A stretch of DNA of 55,000 nt from Symbiodinium natans. Lineage: Eukaryota; Sar; Dinophyceae; Suessiales; Symbiodiniaceae. The stretch lies in contig CAJNDS010000870.1 in the NCBI GenBank assembly GCA_905221605.1, positions 1 to 55,000 on the forward strand, in the 5' to 3' direction. Position 1 is the first letter of the stretch; each line of letters starts with the position of its first letter. The translations under genes and the position numbers were made by a program. Positions 1-13,200 of this stretch are shown here, one piece after another. Under the pieces are notes generated by a model that saw only the letters and a program-made list of their open reading frames with translations, had not been told where the DNA came from and did not search any database.

Positions 1-1
1 A

Positions 2-36
<35 letters not shown>

Positions 37-475
37 ACACACACACACACACACACAGAGACACACACAGAGACACACACAGAGACACACACGCAGAGAC
101 ACACAGAGACACACACACACACACACAGAGACACACACACACACACACACACACACAGAGACACACAGAGACACACACACACAGAGACACACAGAGACAC
201 ACAGAGACACACAGAGACACACACAGACACAGACACAGACACAGACACAGACACAGCCACAGACACAGACACAGCCACAGCCACAGCCACAGCCACAGCC
301 ACAGCCACAGCCACAGACACAGACACAGACACAGACACGGACACAGACACAGCCACAGCCACAGCCACAGCCACAGACGCAGACGCAGACGCAGACACTG
401 ACACAGACACTGACACTGACACTCACACTCACACTCACACACACACAGACACAGACACACAGAGAGAGACAGTCT
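1..475. repeat. Compound (CA)n / CAGAGA / CAGACA / CAGCCA microsatellite
   Basis: The first 475 bases are almost entirely CA dinucleotides that grade into ACAGAG, ACAGAC and ACAGCC hexamer runs, then ACTGAC and ACTCAC. The gradual change of unit suggests slippage with successive point variants. No coding content. Confidence 0.97.
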
Positions 476-1344
476 AGCGGATCCTGTGCGTCGTGGAGTC
501 GGTGCTCCTCGGTGCCTCAGGTGCACGGCTCGGCAGCAAGTGCCCAGCGCCCTGGCGCTCAGCAGCGGAGTCCATGCCTGTAGCCTGGTGAAAGTTTGGG
601 GTGTGGGCTTCAACGAGGGCAGAACGACCGGAATCTCCCAAAATGGATGGGTTCCAGCAAATGTCTCGAATCCGGTGCCACACCACAAGATACACATGCG
701 CAATTCCTGATGAGGGGTTTATAGTTCATGGGGTTTAGTTAGGGTTTATATAGTTTATTGGGGTTTAGGGTCTATAGTTTATGGGGTTTAGGGTACCGTG
801 GTAGGGGGAGGAACAATGAGCTTCGCTCACGTGCATCCAAAACTTTTAACCCTCAGGGATGTCTGCACGCGCGCGCGCTGGAATGCTGGAAGCGATGCAG
901 ATGATTCTTTTTTTCTTGTCCAAAACGAGCAACGAGCATCGGTTTCTGTCTTAAGGCAAGAAGGGTGCTCATTGGCCTTTGGCCTTGGTTCTTCTTTTGG
1001 AGGCGCAGCTGTGGGTGCCCAAGTGAATGGGACATTCAGGTCTAAGATGATTACAGCTTTTGCGCACATGGTTTCATGATGTTGCAGATGACTGATGCCT
1101 TGCTGGCCCTTGCTGGCACTGGCACAACTCCGCAGCTTCCTCTCAAGCCTCTCAATTGAGAGGCCTCTTTGGGGGGGGAGCTCATGGCTGACGCCTTGGC
1201 CAGCCTTGGCCAGGGCTCTTCAAACGCCAATGTGGCAAAAATTGCCATAGAGCAGCGGCGGCTCAGTGGCAACCACTGTGAAGCCCAATGGCCCACCAAG
1301 TGGAAGCTAACTTTTTTGTTTCTTCGAGCGCAGTCACATGCTGT
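476..1344. other. Region upstream of the DRC3 gene with a degenerate TTTAGGG patch
   Basis: No convincing coding sequence is seen. Bases about 706-796 contain several degenerate copies of GGGTTTAGGG/GGGTTTATAG, the first telomere-like motif of the window. The true first exon of the downstream gene may lie here, but I could not place it. Confidence 0.5.
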
Positions 1345-4300
1345 TACGTGCGACGAACCAAAGATCACCGAAGCCCAGCCGCTCAGGAAGAAAAAGGCCG
1401 AGGTTGTGGAGCCGCAGATCATCAGTGAGGAGCTCCTTATCGAAGGGGTGGAGGAGCCTGTCCGCCCGGATGGCGACGCATGGGAGCCCATTGACTTCCC
1501 GCAAGTGACGTCCTTGCGGCTATCTTTCAAGAATATCATCGAGGCAGGAAGAAGCATGTAAGCTGTAAGGGTATGGGAAGACTTGCTGCCGCTGTTTTTG
1601 TCGAAGATTTCCAACCTGAACAACTTCGACTCGCTCCTGACGCTTCGACTTGACAACAACATCATTGACAAGCTCCTTGGCCTCTTTCTCACCACATCCC
1701 GAAACATCTTGAGACATTACACATTTTGCCTCCCAAAAGCCGCATCGCCAAGGATCTCCAACCTGGGTCATTTGAGGCAGCTGACATGGCTCGACTTGTC
1801 TTTCAACAACATTCGCCGCTTTGTCGCAGCATGTCACCCCTGGCAGAGCACCGCACGTGTTGCTGCAGGTTGGTTCGTAAGAGAATGCCCGCGAGCGGTT
1901 GGACGTTGTTTTGGCTGGAGTGCTTTCTGTGCTTCAGGCGAAATTGAAGGGTTGGACGATCTGCATGAGTTGCTGGATCTGTCCCTGTACCACAACCAGA
2001 TTGAGGAGATTAAAGGCCCTTCAGAAAAGTCCATATTGGTGTGTAGCCTTAGTGTTGTCTCGCAGTATTGTGTGGCAGACCGGCTGGATGGCTGTCCAAA
2101 GCTGAACATCTTGTCTTTGGGCCACAACAACATGAAGGATCTGACGCCGGGCTGCATCACTGCCAGGACCTCTCAGTTGCCCTTAGGCTTACCCTGCTGG
2201 TGGCTGTGCATGTGAACCTCAGGAAGCAGATCGACTACCTGCGCCAGTTTCAAAACTTGCGATGCCTGTGCATGGAGGGAAACAAGGTGTGCAACCATGA
2301 CTCCTACAACCAACACGTGCCACGTGGCCTAAAACTAGGTTTAAAAAATACTGGTGCGCACAACCCATGGTGGCCCAGTGGCAGAAACCAACAAGGCTGG
2401 CATATCTTCCGCACCTGAAGTACCTTGACTACATGCTTATTGACCGCAAGGCCAGTGAATTTTGAGAAGGGCCACGGAAGGTCACCATCCTTTCATGCCC
2501 ATTCCCCGAACAAGCCTCGGTAATCAGCATCCTGGAGGCCGTGGCCCAGGCCCAGGAAGGTTACAACCTGGAAGAGCTCACGGAGGCAATCGAAAGCGGG
2601 TTGTTTGCTTTGCTTCGTCGATTGCGGCTTGTGCTCTCGTCAACTGCAGATGCACGATGTTTTTGCAAGATGCTGCTTGCGTGCTTCAGCTCTTAATGTG
2701 TAAACGCTGCGCGTCATCCCGTCCCGCCCGAATACCTGGAAAGCCCCGTGAAGTTTTTGTCTGGACTTTGGGTTGACAATAGAGGGGCAAAGCGGGCTGT
2801 CGTGCCCGTGCCCTGGCCTAGCAACGGCTGGGAGAACTGGGGTCCTCATCGCATTTTTTGTGCGGTTGCAGAAACTGGACATTGTCAACATAAGTCCGGG
2901 CTGTTCTACGATGTGATCTGCGTATGCCTCTTCATTTTCCATGCAGAGGTCCGTGAGAAAGAGCAGGCGGAGCAGACGCGGCAGAAGGCGCAGGCGGAGC
3001 CTTTGCCGCAGCAAATAGGAGGAGACAGGCCACAACAAGGGAGAAGAACAGGAAAGGAGAGAGAGAGAGAGAGAGGGGGAGTTCTCTTCATGGGTAGCTT
3101 TTTTGGGGGGATAGCGAGCTCAACAAGAGAGGCTGTGCCCACAGATCTCACCAAGGTTTCAGGGTTGAGTGGAAGGCCGGGGCAGTGTGGGAAGCTAGGG
3201 TGTCGTTCGGGAAGAAGAGAACCGCTCACATCACGAGCCCAGGAAAAGTCCTCCACGATTGAGAAGCTGAAGAGTCTTGACTGGCACATGTTGGCACCTC
3301 TTTGCAAGATTGTCGGTGTCTCGTACTGATACGGACCTCCTGCCTGGCATTCAGGACAGCTTTCCTGGATTGCACGGAAGATCTATTCGAGGAGATGTTT
3401 TCCAAGGAGGTTGAGCCTGAGAACGTCTTGGTCTTGCAGTGCTATCAAGGCCTGAAGGAGGACGCCGACCTAAGTGGGGAACTTGGCGTGAACATGTTTG
3501 ATGGTAAGAAGCAGGGCAAGCGCGACGTTCGGATACCTGCCTCTCTTTGCTACAGTTTCTGTGCACGTGCAGGGGCGTTGCTTTTGTGAATTGCTCTTTT
3601 GAATTGCGAGCAGGACTATCGAGACAAGCTCTCTGAAGAGATCAAGGGCCTCCGGGCTCGAATGGAGGACCGAGAAGGGAGCTTTGAGTTTGTCAAGATG
3701 TAAGTCCCGTCACCTTTCAGCAGCAGCTGCCTAGCAAAATGCCCCAACACGCGTACATCAGCAGGAGAAAAATGACGTTCGCCTGAGAAAGGTTTCCGCC
3801 TTTGAGAAGGCTTGGACAAACGAGCGTGCTGTCAGAATATTCCCGTAGAGTGTACATGCCACCCACTGCCAGCCCACCTTGCAGGCGATCTATGCTTCGG
3901 AGAAGGAAAGCGAGGATGAAGCCTTTCAGCAGATCCGGGACTTCAAGAGCGTGAAGAAGAAGGTCTTGCATGAGCCCAAGTAGAGAGGCGCCCTTCAAAA
4001 AGGCAACAGCGCAGGGCAGGTGTGTGACGACTGAGCCCTTGCGTTGCGGCATGAGCGTTCCCAGGTCTCAGGTGGACAAAGAAGATGGGGTGAGGGCCGA
4101 GGTTGATGACTTGTTGAAGCACTTGCTCGATGAACTGGGCGACTTGGAGAACCAGCTCATGGCAAACGAGATCGCGCTTCAAGAGAGCTCCTTGGCCAAC
4201 AGGGGTGCAAGGTGTGTAACGTGCATGCCGGTAGCACGATGGAGGTATCGAAGAGGCGCTCTCCGATTTCGAGGCGAAGATCATGGATCTTGTAAAAAGC

Positions 4301-5032
4301 ATGCTGGACAACAGCCGGGAGTTTTTCACACGGCTGGAAGACCTTGAGAAGAGCTTCCTCACAGGACTCACCGAAGGCTTGCCAGCTACCATGTTGTTTC
4401 TTTTTTGGCTTCTGCCCCTTTCAGAGGGCGGAGGGCGCCCCGGGTCGCCGCCCTGCGCAGGTGCCAACAGTGAGATCGAAGCCTTCACTCAGACACAAGA
4501 GTCTGCCATCGCAGACACCGACCCACAGAAAGCAAAGTACCTCAACAATCGCGAGGAGATGAACCAGGCATTGACGAACTTCACGGATGCCCACACCAGC
4601 TTGATCACCAACAAGGACGATTACATGACAAACCAGAGCCTTGTTGCAGTTTAGATGCCCTTAGCGTGGTTGGGCCGTTCTGTCTGCCGAGAGCGGGCTA
4701 TGTCCAAAGGCTGTTTGATAGAACCTCGGGTCTAGTCCAGTCAGGAGTCTAGGCAGGTTCCGCTGCATTCAGCGATCCGCCAAGGATGAATTCCTGGAAC
4801 CGCACATACTTCGAGAATCACCGGGCCCGCCAGTACCACCGCAATCGACAGCGGGCTGCAGACTTAGAGCTGTCTAAGTCATTTGAGGGCCAAGAGCCGC
4901 CCTGCCACGTCGGAAGAGTGCCATGTTGAGGTCATGGACATCCGAAAGGTGATCGATGAATGCAAGTCGGAGATCCAGGCTGCAAGTGAGGACGGCAACG
5001 AGTACGATGAAGGTGATGGCGGCGCCTGACTA
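1345..5032 (+). CDS. DRC3: Dynein regulatory complex subunit 3 (DRC3/LRRC48), multi-exon
   Basis: DRC3 is a subunit of the nexin-dynein regulatory complex that links outer doublets and regulates dynein in cilia and flagella. Exon pieces line up in order with the family. N-terminus with VEPQIISEELLI and LRLSFKNIIE (about 1345-1539). LRRs: LLTLRLDNNIIDK (1605-1672), LTWLDLSFNNI (1755-1815), LLDLSLYHNQIEEI (1941-2012), LNILSLGHNNMKDL (2083-2143), LRCLCMEGNKVCNHDSYNQH (2226-2316), then AYLPHLKYLDYMLIDRKA (2397-2460). The coiled-coil half follows: QEGYNLEELTEAIE (about 2515-2605), EVREKEQAEQTRQKAQAE (2946-3000), TAFLDCTEDLFEEMF (3355-3500), then pieces near 3612-3700, 3883-3980, 4070-4200, 4248-4380 and 4464-4655, MNSWNRTYFENHRARQYHRN (4787-4890), and VMDIRKVIDECKSEIQ to a stop at about 5029. 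Introns are about 65-130 bp near the 5' end and longer later. Several lack a clear GT donor, and at least one seems to use GC, as is common in dinoflagellates. Exon edges are approximate and the start codon is not located. Confidence 0.85.
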
Positions 5033-6921
5033 AGCGCTGTCAAGTTGATTGCAGTTGCATGAGCGGTTGTCACTGCATGTCCGTACTATGACTCCTGCAC
5101 CCGCGACGGGGTGCTAGTTCTCAAGGTGTGGACCCGTATGGCCGCTGATGGACCTGAAAGAAGGCGGCAGAGACCTCCCTTAGCTATGTTTCACTTCTGC
5201 TGGACTGTGACTCAGCTGATTGCGACCCTGTCGAAAATGGGCGATGCAAAGCTTGGAGACGCGACGGAAGCGCATAACGAAGTAAGCTCGGCCCGCCGCA
5301 AAGCACGGCAGAAGGCTGCACTGAAGATGCCTCCAATACGCCCTCAAAGAATCCCTCTGGAGCTGAACTTGAAACTGAATCATTGTCATCGGCCCTGAGG
5401 TTAGCAGGAGGCATGAACGCAAGAAAGGCCATGAAAGATCATGAAAGGTCATGAAAGGTCATGAGAATACAGGAAGAGGCACTGAGGAGGTCTGCGCAGG
5501 TCCCCCCCACCCTCCCTCCCCCGTGCCCAGGTTGGGCCGAGGCCTTGGTCGCCAAGGTCTTTCAGCAGCCTTGAGGTGCTGTGCCCGGGCCAGCGCATGG
5601 CAAAGGCCTCTTAGGGGCATTCCAGGACCGAAATGCCCAGAGGGCCCATGCTGTGCTTCGACCTCAGGGCTCTGGCTACAGCTGCTGTGGCGAGTGCTGA
5701 AGGCCCTGTGGTCTCCTTGCAAAGGGCAGCACTGAGGGGCCCCGTTCTGAGTTGTGCAGAGGACGAACTTTCGCAGCGGAAAGTTGTCTTCGAGCAGGTG
5801 CCAGAAGCTGCATGCCACGTGTCATGTGCGCCATCAGCAGGGTCGTCAAAACCAACCTGACAGGGCATCCTGACTTGGTCGCGCCGTTGCTGCAGAGCTT
5901 GGGTCCTCGATGGGCGCAGACTCCACCAGCGTGCCCTCCTTACGCTGCAAAGGCTTTGGCTGAAATTAGCCCCGTGGAACGTCATGACCTGCCGCTAGCG
6001 CCGATCTTGTGCTCACCTCACACAACGTTGCTTGTAGCTGTAGGCTGAGTGAATCCGCCCGTGCTGCTGGCTTCTCCGCTGCAAGTGTGACTGACATAAA
6101 CTGCTGGTCATAAGGGAAGGGGCCCCTCGAAGCTGTCGATGCCTGCAGGGCGAGGTAAATCTTGATTGCTTGGATTGGAGCTTGGCGCATCCTCAGATAC
6201 GGACTGGGAGATACCGGAATCGTGATGCGTTTGTTCGATGTGTGTGTGGGGAACACCCAAGTCCGCACGGGCATTCGAATGTGTTTTTAAGTTGCAGGGA
6301 CAAGAGGCACCCACACAGATTCCTCTGCTAACAAAGCTGATGTGTGCGTGGTGAGATACTGAAGGGAGACGTCCCTTCAGCACCTGCAGACTGTTATTTC
6401 AATCGTTCAGTTGGCATACTCTGATGGAAGAGTCGATGCCAACCTCGGCGCCCGCACATGCCCGCAGCGATGCATGGGCACGACACCGGCAAAACGCGCC
6501 GGACCTCCAGCAGGACCGGTACGCCGCTCCGGGCCTCTAACGGCAGTCGCCATTACACAGCTCCGGGCCTCTAGCGGAGCGGCCGCCCGCACCGATCAGA
6601 GGAGGCCGGGGGCTTGACCCTGACAACTGCGGGAGGTGTGGATCGGCCTTATGACGTACCTGCATGCCACATGTGACATGATTGATGGCTGCCGGCTGTG
6701 ATAGGCTGTGCACTGGCTGTGCAAGGCAGCCCATAACTGTTCCTCAAGCCAAAGCGAGTGATGCCTCTTCGCCGAGTCTTCCGAGCCGAGTTTTCCTGAC
6801 ACGACTGACAGGCAGGCCAAAGGTAAGAGGGCTGTACATTGCAACTTTGTCTTCCATCATGAAATGAGCTCGTCCCACTCCACAGTACATCCTTCGCAAC
6901 CTTCACCGTTTCGGTATCTCG

Positions 6922-6925
<4 letters not shown>
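5033..6925. other. No recognisable gene
   Basis: Only short frames without recognisable motifs occur here. A small direct repeat of the unit GGTCATGAAA lies at about 5427-5465. The stretch may include the DRC3 3' UTR and an intergenic spacer. Confidence 0.5.

Positions 6926-6952
<27 letters not shown>
6925..6952. repeat. (GT)n microsatellite
   Basis: A run of about 13 GT dinucleotides that ends at TGTGAATGTG. It is a simple slippage repeat with no sign of function. Confidence 0.95.
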
Positions 6953-6956
<4 letters not shown>

Positions 6957-9119
6957 TGAAACCATCGCCGCACATGCTCATCCCATCAAACTCTTCTCCT
7001 GCAGTGTGCCATGTGCGATGCACGGCCCCACGAAGACCTCGCTAGATCTTTGCAGTCCCGAACGCTGAAAATTTTGTACCTGCAAGGCACACTTGTGACG
7101 TGTTCCCCCAAGCTGAAGGTTCATGTTCCCAAACGCTAGCGTCGAAAGTTGTGTGCGAACCGGACGCATTGCTCTCCATTCTTTGGATTGAGGCAGGTGT
7201 GCTGTTGATGTAATGTACAGGTGCAGAACATGTCGCATGATGTGGCAGAACCTGCCTTACTCCACCCCAGTCTTAGTGCGCTCGCTGCAGGGCAATTTCA
7301 GAATTTACCTGCGAGGTCTTTTCTACGGATTCGTGAAGGTGCCGCCGGCAGCGTTGGATGCTCGACTCACCCGGGTTGTGCTCGGGACTCGGCCTTTGGC
7401 CCAGCGTGGGACTGGGCATGACATGTCTCTGAAGGCTGGGACCAATGCGCCGGCTCCTGACAGAGCCGGTGAGTAAGGATGGAAGACCCTTGTTTTGCAA
7501 TAATTTCGCAAAAAGGATGTTACGCTTTGCATTGTCAGGCAAACAGCTGTAGCTTGCTGAGGTGACCTGGAAGGCGTGACCCTGTTTGGCCCCTGCCTGG
7601 CAAGAACATGGATCGACGGAACGGTTCCCACCCTGATGTACCAGCTGTTGACACTTCCTTGCAGCTATGCCGAAATGCTTTGAGGTTGCCCCAGCAGCAC
7701 GACAGCCCGCAGCTGCAGGCAACATCAGCCGTCGTAAGCCAAAAAGGACACCTGCACCTGTGGAGCAAGTCCCTGGGTTGCCTCGCCAACACGGCAGCTG
7801 CGCTGAAGAAGGTATGCTGTGGCTTTCGGCTCTGCTAGCAATCCGTGCCAGGATGAATCGGGTTATTTCTCTTCACAGTCTACAGAAGTAGAGCGCGTGG
7901 TACTTCTAGATCTGCACTCCTCAGTCTAATCTGAAATCAATAACGCGGAGCGCGATGCGCACTGGCAGACATGTCGCTCGCAAGACCACTCCGCGTGCCG
8001 CAAGGGCTTGCAGCCGCCGGGCCAAAAGTGATGCAGTTTTTTCCTTTGTTCTCACGAGTGCTAGGCAGCCCCTGCAGGTCTGAAAGGTCCAGTGGAGTAT
8101 TCTAGGGCAGGGATTGCGCAGGCACTTCTTGATGTTGGGTCACTTTGAGGCCTCACGATCGCCAAAGCTCAAGCGCAGATGGCTGCAAGCGCCAGCACCG
8201 CCTTCAAGCCTGGAAGCCGCTTGCCTTTCAATCATTCCCTTTTTGCTCAGGACAGGCTCTGCCTACCTTCGTAGCTAGAGCCATATCGTGCAGCATGAAG
8301 GCCACTTGATATGCACAGACTGTTGTTCAACAGCAATGCTCCTGATGCTGGCGTGCGGGCGGTGCTAGCATGCAGATGGGGCCGCAGCGGGGTGGGGGTT
8401 GTCGTTTGCTCTTTGCCCCGAACGAGGTCCCCCCCCCCTTCCCCACCCCGGTGAAAATCGATTCTGATCTCCGAGTCTTCGCACAAAACTCAGAGGAACT
8501 GAGGCAGAGCATTCCAAGCTCCCAGTGCTTTTGCGCTGAGACAGAGACCATCTTCAGAAGGCTTCCAAAACTTTTGAATGTGGATCTTCTTTTCTGCACC
8601 ACTTTCGCATCCCCCTTCGCACTTCCTGCCCCACGAGAAAGGCCAGGGTGCGATTTTAACTATTGTCGCGCCTCTGCCCTAGTCCACTAAGCAGGCCTCG
8701 AAGTTGGGGCCTCTTCCTTGGAAGGATCACACGAGGAATCCCTCATTGGCATGAATTCCTGCTGACAGATATCCTACTTCTTGGCCCGAGCTGGCACTTA
8801 AGCCCTCGGCTGAAAAGACTCGTCCATTCCCTAGCCCGAAGCTACGCCGTCTATCGCACGCAGCTGCAAAGCAACACCTTGCTCAGGAAACTTTGGCCAA
8901 TGTGGCTCGCTTAGAGAAGCTTGGCGGCAGTGCAGAACAAGTTTGGCAGTCAATGGTCAGAAGCGGAGCACCTGACTCGTGCAGGATGGACATGGTCCTC
9001 CCCGCAGACCACCGAGAAGATAAATTGCTTCCGAGGCCTTTGTTGTGCCCTCACAGCATGTGAAAACTCTTTTTGCTGCATGAAACTGCAGCATTCACAG
9101 GCCTTACACCAGTGGCGCG
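6953..9119. other. No recognisable gene
   Basis: Several frames of 60-120 codons lie on both strands, but none shows a known motif or a consistent exon chain. A gene made of short exons is possible (for example around 7213-7476 and 7608-7890) but I cannot support one. Confidence 0.4.
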
Positions 9120-9830
9120 GTGTCTGCAATCTCTGCCGAAGCCGCGTTCAGCGCGGAGAACTCCCTATTCAGCACCCGGCCCTCGACGAGTGCATGCTCC
9201 AGAGCCACAAGTTCCAGAAGCTTTCGTCCGCGCCCTTGGTGCAGAAACAGTCGCAGGAGCAAAGGTGCCAGGAGCAACCTCGGCGAGTCTAGCATGTCTC
9301 CGACCGGAAGCTTGTGGGGTTCACAGACACCGCTTCCAAGGGACCAGAGAGGATACGAGACACTCGAGCAGCTTCTGCAACCGGCATGGCAGACGCCCGC
9401 CGACTTGCTACCGGACCTGAAGCCAGATGAGGAGCCGCAGGACTCAGGAGACGAAGACACTGCGCAGGCAGGTCATGCTGCTTCGTTTAGAGATGGCAAG
9501 CGAAATGCGGTGGTTCTCGGCGTGGGGAAGACAATCTGGAGCCTCAAGAAGCAGCTCCAGCAGCAGGAGCCCGCAAGCAAAGTCAATGAGGCAGCAGAGA
9601 AGCCAGCAGAGAAGCCACATTACCAGCAGAAGCGACATGCGCTCAAACAGGCTCCAACCCAACACCTATTGGCCATGCGCGGGCAGATGGAATCTCAAGC
9701 AGATGAGAGCTCCTCATCAGCAACGTCTGACGATGCAGCATCTGCCTCCTCAGACAGTGTGGATCCGATGTTGGCCACGGACATAGGTTGGGAACAGTCC
9801 ATGCCATCTTGTCATTCCTTCACTCGCGGG
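9120..9830 (+). CDS. Hypothetical acidic, Ser/Gln-rich protein or exon
   Basis: I do not recognise this protein. A frame open across about 700 bp reads into polar, low-complexity sequence with PDLKPDEEPQDSGDEDTAQA, the Gln/Lys-rich segment SLKKQLQQQEPASKVNEAAE, and the Ser/Asp-rich ADESSSSATSDDAASASSDS, which is typical of disordered regions of dinoflagellate proteins. The frame runs into the poly-T flank of the repeat complex at about 9838, so the last roughly 30 codons are unlikely to be real and an intron donor or a broken end lies near there. The ATG at 9120 is only the first in frame. It may be an exon of a larger gene interrupted by the 9840-13615 repeat complex. Confidence 0.35.
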
Positions 9831-9844
9831 CCGGCGCCTTTTTT

Positions 9845-9940
9845 TTCGGAGGGCCTATTTTTTTGGGTCTTTTTTTTTTTTTTTGGGCCTTTTTTTTTTT
9901 TTTGGGTCGATTTCCTTGGTTTTTCCTAAGAAAACCACCA
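9845..9940. repeat. Left inverted flank of the minisatellite complex
   Basis: Poly-T blocks separated by GGGTC/GGGCC lead into GGGTCGATTTCCTTGGTTTT. The reverse complement of 13500-13610 has the same order: T-run, GGGTC, T-run, GGTCGATTTTCTTGGTTTTC, then CTAGGAAAA against CTAAGAAAA here. The two flanks are therefore imperfect inverted repeats of roughly 75-95 bp enclosing the minisatellite. Confidence 0.75.
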
Positions 9941-10049
9941 TTCCCTCCATATTTTTACAGGATTTGATGCATTTTCGTGGTTTTTCGTACGAAAAACAGT
10001 AATTTCTCTGTGGTTTCATGGGAAAGCGTTATTTCTGGTAGGTTTTAGA

Positions 10050-10204
10050 AGGAAAGAAGGAAAGAAAGGAAGGAAGGAAGGATGAAGGAAAGGAAGAAAA
10101 CAAGGAAGGAAGGAAGGAAGAAAGGAGGGAAGGAAGAAAGGAAGGAAGCAAGGAAGGAAGAAAGGAAGGAAGAAAGGAAGGAAGCAAGGAAGGAAGAAAG
10201 GAAG
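10050..10204. repeat. GGAAG/GGAAA purine microsatellite
   Basis: About 155 bases of pure purine on the + strand, built from GGAA, GGAAG and AAGG units with occasional GC. It directly abuts the first unit of the minisatellite. Long polypurine mirror tracts like this can form triplex DNA (general knowledge). Confidence 0.95.
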
Positions 10205-13200
10205 CGTGCTTCGAAGCCCAAGAAACTAGTTGAAAAACATCGTGTGAGCATTGTGTTTGCAAATGGGGGGGGCTGCACCCCGCCCGCTTTTTTTTTTAAG
10301 CCGTGCAGAGCGTGCTTCAAAGCCCAAGAAACTTGTTGACACCTGAGCAGGGTGTTTGCAAATGGGGGGGGGGGGCTCTCCCCCCCCAACCCCCCCCGCT
10401 TCTTTTAAGCCCGTACCAGCGTGCTTCGAAGCCCAAGAAACTAGTTGAAAAACATCGTGTGAGCATTGTGTTTGCAAATGGGGGGGGCTGCGCCCCCCCC
10501 AACCCCCCCGCTTTTTTTAAGCCGTGCAGAGCGTGCTTCAAAGCCCAAGAAACTTGTTGACACCCATCATGTGAGCATTGTGTTTGCAAATGGGGGGGGG
10601 GCTGCCCCCCCCCCAACCCCCCCCGCTTCTTTTAAGCCGTACCAAGCGTGCTTCAAAGCCCAAGAAACTAGTTGATAAACATCGTGTGAGCATTGTGTTT
10701 GCAAATGGGGGGGGCTGCGCCCCCCCAACCCCCCCGCTTTTTTTAAGGCGTGCAGAGCGCGCTTCAAAGCCCAAGAAACTTGTTGACACCCATCATGTGA
10801 GCAGGGTGTTTGCAAATGGGGGGCGCAGACCTCCCACCCCCCCCCGCTTCTTTTAAGCCGTTCAAAGCCCAAGAAACTAGTTGAAAAACATCGTGTGAGC
10901 ATTGTGTTTGCAAATGGGGGGGGCTGCGCCCCCCCCAACCCCCCCGCTTTTTTTCAGCCGAAGCCCAAGAAACTAGTTGAAACCCATCATGTGAGCAGGG
11001 TGTTTGCAGAACCCCGCTTCTTTCAAGCTGTACCAAGCGTGCTTCAAAGCCCAAGAAACTAGTTGAAAAGCATCGTGTGAGCATTGTGTTTGCAAATGGG
11101 GGGGGGCTGTGCCCCCCCCAACCCCCCCGCTTTTTTTTAAGCCGTGCAGAGCGCGCTTCAAAGCCCAAGAAACTTGTTGACACCCATCATGTGAGCAGGG
11201 TGTTTGCAAATGGGGGGCGCAGACCCCCCAACCCCCCCCGCTTCTTTTAAGCCGTTCAACGCCCAAGAAACTAGTTGAAAAAACATCGTGTGAGCATTGT
11301 GTTTGCAAATGGGGGGGGCTGCGCCCCCCCCAACCCCCCCGCTTTTTTTTCAGCCGAAGCCCAAGAAACTGGTTGAAAGCCATCATGTGAGCAGGGTGTT
11401 TGCAGAACCCCGCTTCTTTCAAGCTGTACCAAGCGTGCTTCAAAGCCCAAGAAACTAGTTGAAAAGCATCGTGTGAGCATTGTGTTTGCAAATGGGGGGG
11501 GTTGCGCCCCCCCCAACCCCCCCGCTTTTTTTTTTAAGCCGTGCAGAGCGTGCTTCAAAGCCCAAGAAACTTGTTGACACCTGAGCAGGGTGTTTGCAAA
11601 TGGGGGGGGGCTCTCCCCCCCCCCCCCCCCCGCTTCTTTTAAGCCGTACCAAGCGTGCTTCAAAGCCCAAGAAACTAGTTGAAAAGCATCGTGTGAGCAT
11701 TGTGTTTGCAAATGGGGGGGGGGCTGCGCCCCCCCCAACCCCCCCGCTTTTTTTAAGCCGTGCAGAGCGCGCTTCAAAGCCCAAGAAACTTGTTGACACC
11801 CATCATGTGAGCATGTGTTTGCAAATGGGGGGGGGGCTGCCCCCCCCCCCAACCCCCCCGCTTTTTTTAAGCCGTTCAAAGCCCAAGAAACTAGTTGATA
11901 AACATCGTGTGAGCATTGTGTTTGCAAATGGGGGGGGCTGCCCCCCCCCCCACCCCCCCGCTTTTTTTAAGGGGTTGCAGAGGCGCGCTTCAAAGCCAAG
12001 AAACTTGTTGACACCCATCATGTGAGCAGGGTGTTTGCAAATGGGGGGCGCAGACCCCCCAACCCCCCCCGCTTCTTTTAAGCCGTTCAAAGCCCAAGAA
12101 ACTAGTTGAAAAACATCGTGTGAGCATTGTGTTTGCAAATGGGGGGGGCTGCGCCCCCCCCAACCCCCCCGCTTTTTTTCAGCCGAAGCCCAAGAAACTG
12201 TTGAAACCCATCATGTGAGCAGGGTGTTTGCAGAACCCCGCTTCTTTTAAGCCGTACCAAGCGTGCTTCAAAGCCCAAGAAACTAGTTGAAAAGCATCGT
12301 GTGAGCATTGTGTTTGCAAATGGGGGGGGGCTGCGCCCCCCCCAACCCCCCCGCTTTTTTTTTAAGCCGTGCAGAGCGCGCTTCAAAGCCCAAGAAACTT
12401 GTTGACACCCATCATGTGAGCAGGGTGTTTGCAAATGGGGGGCGCAGACCCCCCAACCCCCCCCGCTTTTTTTTAAGCCGTTCAAAGCCCAAGAAACTAG
12501 TTGAAAAACATCGTGTGAGCATTGTGTTTGCAAATGGGGGGGGCTGCGCCCCCCCCAACCCCCCCGCTTTTTTTCAGCCGAAGCCCAAGAAACTGGTTGA
12601 AACCATCATGTGAGCAGGGTGTTTGCAGAACCCCGCTTCTTTCAAGCTGTACCAAGCGTGCTTCAAAGCCCAAGAAACTAGTTGAAAAGCATCGTGTGAG
12701 CATTGTGTTTGCAAATGGGGGGGGCTGCGCCCCCCCCAACCCCCCCGCTTTTTTTTTTTTTTAAGCCGTGCAGAGCGCGCTTCAAAGCCCAAGAAACTTG
12801 TTGACACCCATCATGTGAGCAGGGTGTTTGCAAATGGGGGGGGGGCTGCGCCCCTCCCCCAACCCCCCCCGCTTCTTTTAAGCCGTACCAAGCGTGCTTC
12901 AAAGCCCAAGAAACTAGTTGAAAAACATCGTGTGAGCATTGCAAATGGGGGGGGCTGCGCCCCCCCCAACCCCCCCGCTTTCTTTCAGCCAAAGCGCAAG
13001 AAAGTAGTTGAAACCCATCATGTGAGCAGGGTGTTTGCAAATGGGGGGCACAGCGTCCCCAACCCCCCCGCTTCTTTTAAGCTGTACCAAGCGTGCTTCA
13101 AAGCCCAAGAAACTAATTGAAAAACATCGTGTGTGCATTGTGTTTGCAAATGGGGGGGCTGCGCCCCCCCCGCTCTTTTTTTTTTGAAGCCGTGCAGAGC

